This document shows positions 61,834-64,000 of a stretch of 64,000 bases of DNA, piece by piece. This DNA is from Pirellulales bacterium (GTDB lineage: Bacteria > Planctomycetota > Planctomycetia > Pirellulales > Thermoguttaceae). Position 1 is the first letter of the stretch. Each line of letters begins with the position of its first letter. The position numbers were made by a program, and so were the translations under genes. The DNA lies in assembly GCA_020846145.1 (NCBI GenBank), contig JADLEL010000007.1, positions 1-64,000 of the forward strand. The letters run 5' to 3'. The notes under the pieces are model-generated. The model searched no databases and was not told where the DNA came from. It saw only the letters and a list, made by a program, of their open reading frames with translations.

Positions 61834-63930
61834 ATGAGCACCGATCCCACGCAAATCCAACAGAGTGAAGAACGGCTGGTCTCCCGCGAAATGAGTCTGA
61901 AGCGCGGGCGTCCCCCCACGCAGGTGCCTGGCTATGATCCCGAACGTTTTTTGGGCATGGGGGCTTATGGGGAAGTCTGGGTAGCCATCGAACGGAACAC
62001 GGGCCGACGGGTGGCGATCAAATTCTACTCCCATCGCGGGGGTCTCGATTGGTCGCTTTTAAGCCGGGAAGTGGAAAAACTCGCCTTTCTTTTCGCAGAC
62101 CGTTACGTGGTGCAATTGTTGGCCGTCGGTTGGGACTCCACTCCTCCTTACTATGTAATGGAGTATCTTGAGAAGGGATCGCTCGCGGATCGATTGCACC
62201 AAGGCCCTTTACCGGTTGATGCAGCGGTTGAAATGTTCCGCGAAGTCGCCATTGGACTAGTCCACGCGCACGGCAAGGGCGTTTTGCATTGCGATTTGAA
62301 GCCCGCCAACATTCTTTTGGATCAGGACAACAAGCCCCGGCTGGCCGATTTCGGTCAATCGCGGCTCTCGAACGAGCAGATGCCGGCCTTGGGCACGATG
62401 TTCTACATGGCCCCCGAACAAGCCGATCTCGATGCCGTCCCCGATGCCCAATGGGACGTTTATGCCCTGGGGGCCTTGCTCTATTGCATGTTGACGGGCA
62501 ATCCGCCGCATCGAACGGGCGAAACGGCCGAGGAATTCGATCGCACGCCCGAGCTGCGCAAACGATTGGAGCGCTATCGGCATCTCATCGAGCAAGCGCC
62601 GCCGCCGGAAGCGCATCGTCAAAGTCCGGGCGTCGATTCGCAGTTGGCCGATATCGTCGATCGTTGCCTGGCGTTCGATCCGAGGGAACGCTATCCCAAC
62701 GTCCAGGCGGTGCTCGGCGCCTTGGATGACCGCGCCGCGCGCCGCGCGCGCCGCCCGATGATGATTCTGGGCGCCGTCGGGCCGATTTTGCTGCTGGCCG
62801 TGGTGGCTTGGTTCTCTTGGCGGGGATTCAGCGCGGCGATGCAGGAATCGAACGCGGCCTTGACCCGCAAGGCGTTGGAGAGCAACGGATTCGCCGCCAA
62901 GTACATCGCCCGAACCGCCGCCAAGGAATTGGACCGCCGCTTTCAACTCGTCGAACAGGTGGCCGGCGACGATCGGTTGTTGGAGGCATTGAAAGCGGCG
63001 TTCGAGAATCCCGAATTGCGCGAGATGTCGGCGAAACTGGGCGATCCGAAGATTAGCGAAGCGGAAAAACAATCGCTTCGGGAAAAATTCCGCGACAACC
63101 CGGATCGAAAAAAATTGCAGAAAAGCTTCAGCGCGCTCATTCCCCCCTCGGTGCGGCCGCGGTCCGAAGAAGAGGTGCAAAGTTGGTTCTTCTGCGATGC
63201 CCAAGGGATTTCGACCGTGCGGGTGCCGGAGGGAAGCACCTTGGGCAAGGATTTTGCCTGGCGGAGTTTTTTCCACGGCGGACCGCGGGATCGGGCCGAG
63301 TCCTGGCGTCCGGAGCCGGGGAAGAATCTGCGGGCAACGGCCATCTCGGCGGTGTTTCGCTCGCAAGCGACCGCGAAATGGGTGGTCGCCGTTTCCACCC
63401 CGGTTTTCGACGATTCGCCGGAAAAGAAATTTCTCGGCGTGGTCGCCTACACCTCCGAAGTCGGCAAAATCATCGAAGAACCCGATGATGAACGGCAGTT
63501 CGCCGTGGTGGCCGATTTGCGCGCGGGGGACAATCCCGGCGTAATTTTGCAGCATCCCTTGTTCAAAAAGATGATCGATAATTACGGCAAGCTGCCCGAC
63601 CGCTTCAAGGACTACCGCGTCTCGGCCGGCGATTTGCCCAATGATCCGCAGCGCGAACGGAACTACGATGATCCGCTCTCGAAAGATGCGGAAGGCGCGA
63701 TTTACGACCGCCACTGGCTCGCGCGGATGGAGCCGATCAAGGTGCGCGACGAGAAGACCGGTTGGGTGGTGATCGTCCAAAAAGCCTACGACGAGGCCAT
63801 CGGCACCACGTTGAGCGACTTGCGCCGGGGTCTCATCCGCTACGGCATCGCCGCGCTCTCGATGATCGCCCTCGTCATGGCGCTCCTCTGGGCCTGGACC
63901 TTGAAAATGAGCGCGAAACGCCGTACGTGA
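61834..63930 (+). CDS. Membrane Ser/Thr protein kinase with an extracytoplasmic sensor-like region
   Basis: 698 residues from ATG 61834; codons upstream are from repeats. Residues about 35-300 form a Hanks-type kinase: GMGAYGEV (41-48), AIKFYS (Lys 63), Glu 79, LHCDLKPANILL (HCD in place of HRD, Asp 154 kept), ADFGQSRLS (Asp 172), GTMFYMAPEQAD, WDVYALGALLYCMLTGNPPH. A helix at about 309-328 (MILGAVGPILLLAVVAWFSW) leads to about 330 extracytoplasmic residues resembling a Cache/double-Cache sensor (FFCDAQGISTVRVPEGSTLG, KWVVAVSTPVFDDSPEKKFL, GVVAYTSE). A second helix lies at 668-690. It probably senses a small ligand and phosphorylates cytoplasmic targets; ligand and targets unknown. Confidence 0.88.
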   Translation: MSTDPTQIQQSEERLVSREMSLKRGRPPTQVPGYDPERFLGMGAYGEVWVAIERNTGRRVAIKFYSHRGGLDWSLLSREVEKLAFLFADRYVVQLLAVGWDSTPPYYVMEYLEKGSLADRLHQGPLPVDAAVEMFREVAIGLVHAHGKGVLHCDLKPANILLDQDNKPRLADFGQSRLSNEQMPALGTMFYMAPEQADLDAVPDAQWDVYALGALLYCMLTGNPPHRTGETAEEFDRTPELRKRLERYRHLIEQAPPPEAHRQSPGVDSQLADIVDRCLAFDPRERYPNVQAVLGALDDRAARRARRPMMILGAVGPILLLAVVAWFSWRGFSAAMQESNAALTRKALESNGFAAKYIARTAAKELDRRFQLVEQVAGDDRLLEALKAAFENPELREMSAKLGDPKISEAEKQSLREKFRDNPDRKKLQKSFSALIPPSVRPRSEEEVQSWFFCDAQGISTVRVPEGSTLGKDFAWRSFFHGGPRDRAESWRPEPGKNLRATAISAVFRSQATAKWVVAVSTPVFDDSPEKKFLGVVAYTSEVGKIIEEPDDERQFAVVADLRAGDNPGVILQHPLFKKMIDNYGKLPDRFKDYRVSAGDLPNDPQRERNYDDPLSKDAEGAIYDRHWLARMEPIKVRDEKTGWVVIVQKAYDEAIGTTLSDLRRGLIRYGIAALSMIALVMALLWAWTLKMSAKRRT

Positions 63931-64000
63931 ATTCGATTCGGAACCCGCGGGTCGGCGCCCCGTGAAGTCCGAGAAAGTTTTGCGAGGGGAATGGAACTAT
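63931..64000. other. Window end, no assignable gene
   Basis: GTG 63962 or ATG 63991 could start a further gene on the plus strand, but only a few codons are inside the window. Confidence 0.3.

Overview
The window looks like a chromosomal segment of a Gram-negative, flagellated member of the Planctomycetota, most like the Pirellulales. The lineage call rests on a PEP-CTERM secreted protein, a DUF1559 pseudopilin, an SLA1-homology (SHD1) protein, a membrane-anchored Hanks-type Ser/Thr kinase, a futalosine-pathway menaquinone enzyme (MqnD), P- and L-ring flagellar genes (so two membranes), and GC-rich genes separated by many short dispersed repeats. No rRNA, tRNA or CRISPR array was seen.

Layout. 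1-600: decayed fragments (transposase N-terminus, glyA piece). 610-3328 (minus): PEP-CTERM protein and DUF1559 pseudopilin. 3356-3698 (minus): a complete cobalamin riboswitch whose start codon now leads into a palindromic repeat, so it appears orphaned. 4029-15729 (plus): respiratory complex I genes nuoA, C, D, an unknown small gene, then nuoH, J, K, L, M, N; nuoB, E, F, G and I are absent. 15860-17850: a small helical protein, TatD, a redoxin. 18111-21614: an apparently acquired block with a palindromic element, a good promoter and operator, an ArsR-rhodanese regulator, a membrane/DsrE protein, a cysteine desulfurase, and a VapBC-type toxin-antitoxin pair. 21675-22532: mqnD.

22822-41132: the flagellar region. 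csrA, fliC, fliD and fliS run leftward. flgF, G, A, H, I, J, N, K and L run rightward behind a well-matched sigma-54 promoter. These give the distal rod, P and L rings, hook-filament junction, cap, filament, their chaperones and the post-transcriptional regulator. FliD, FlgL, FlgK and flagellin carry related beta modules, arranged in an alternating array in a 1138-residue FlgL.

41283-46701 (minus): a heavy-metal RND efflux operon with a Cys/His-rich exported protein first. Then mtnA, an SHD1/zinc-ribbon protein, an ABC-2 permease, lysS, a LolC/E-LolD type transporter, ilvE, dedA, aat, a large mechanosensitive channel and a kinase with an extracytoplasmic sensor-like region. The last 70 bases hold no gene I can assign.

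The most striking non-genic feature is that most intergenic gaps are filled with mosaics of 7-bp tandem repeats of different sequence, often as inverted pairs able to form long hairpins. In several places they run into the ends of reading frames.
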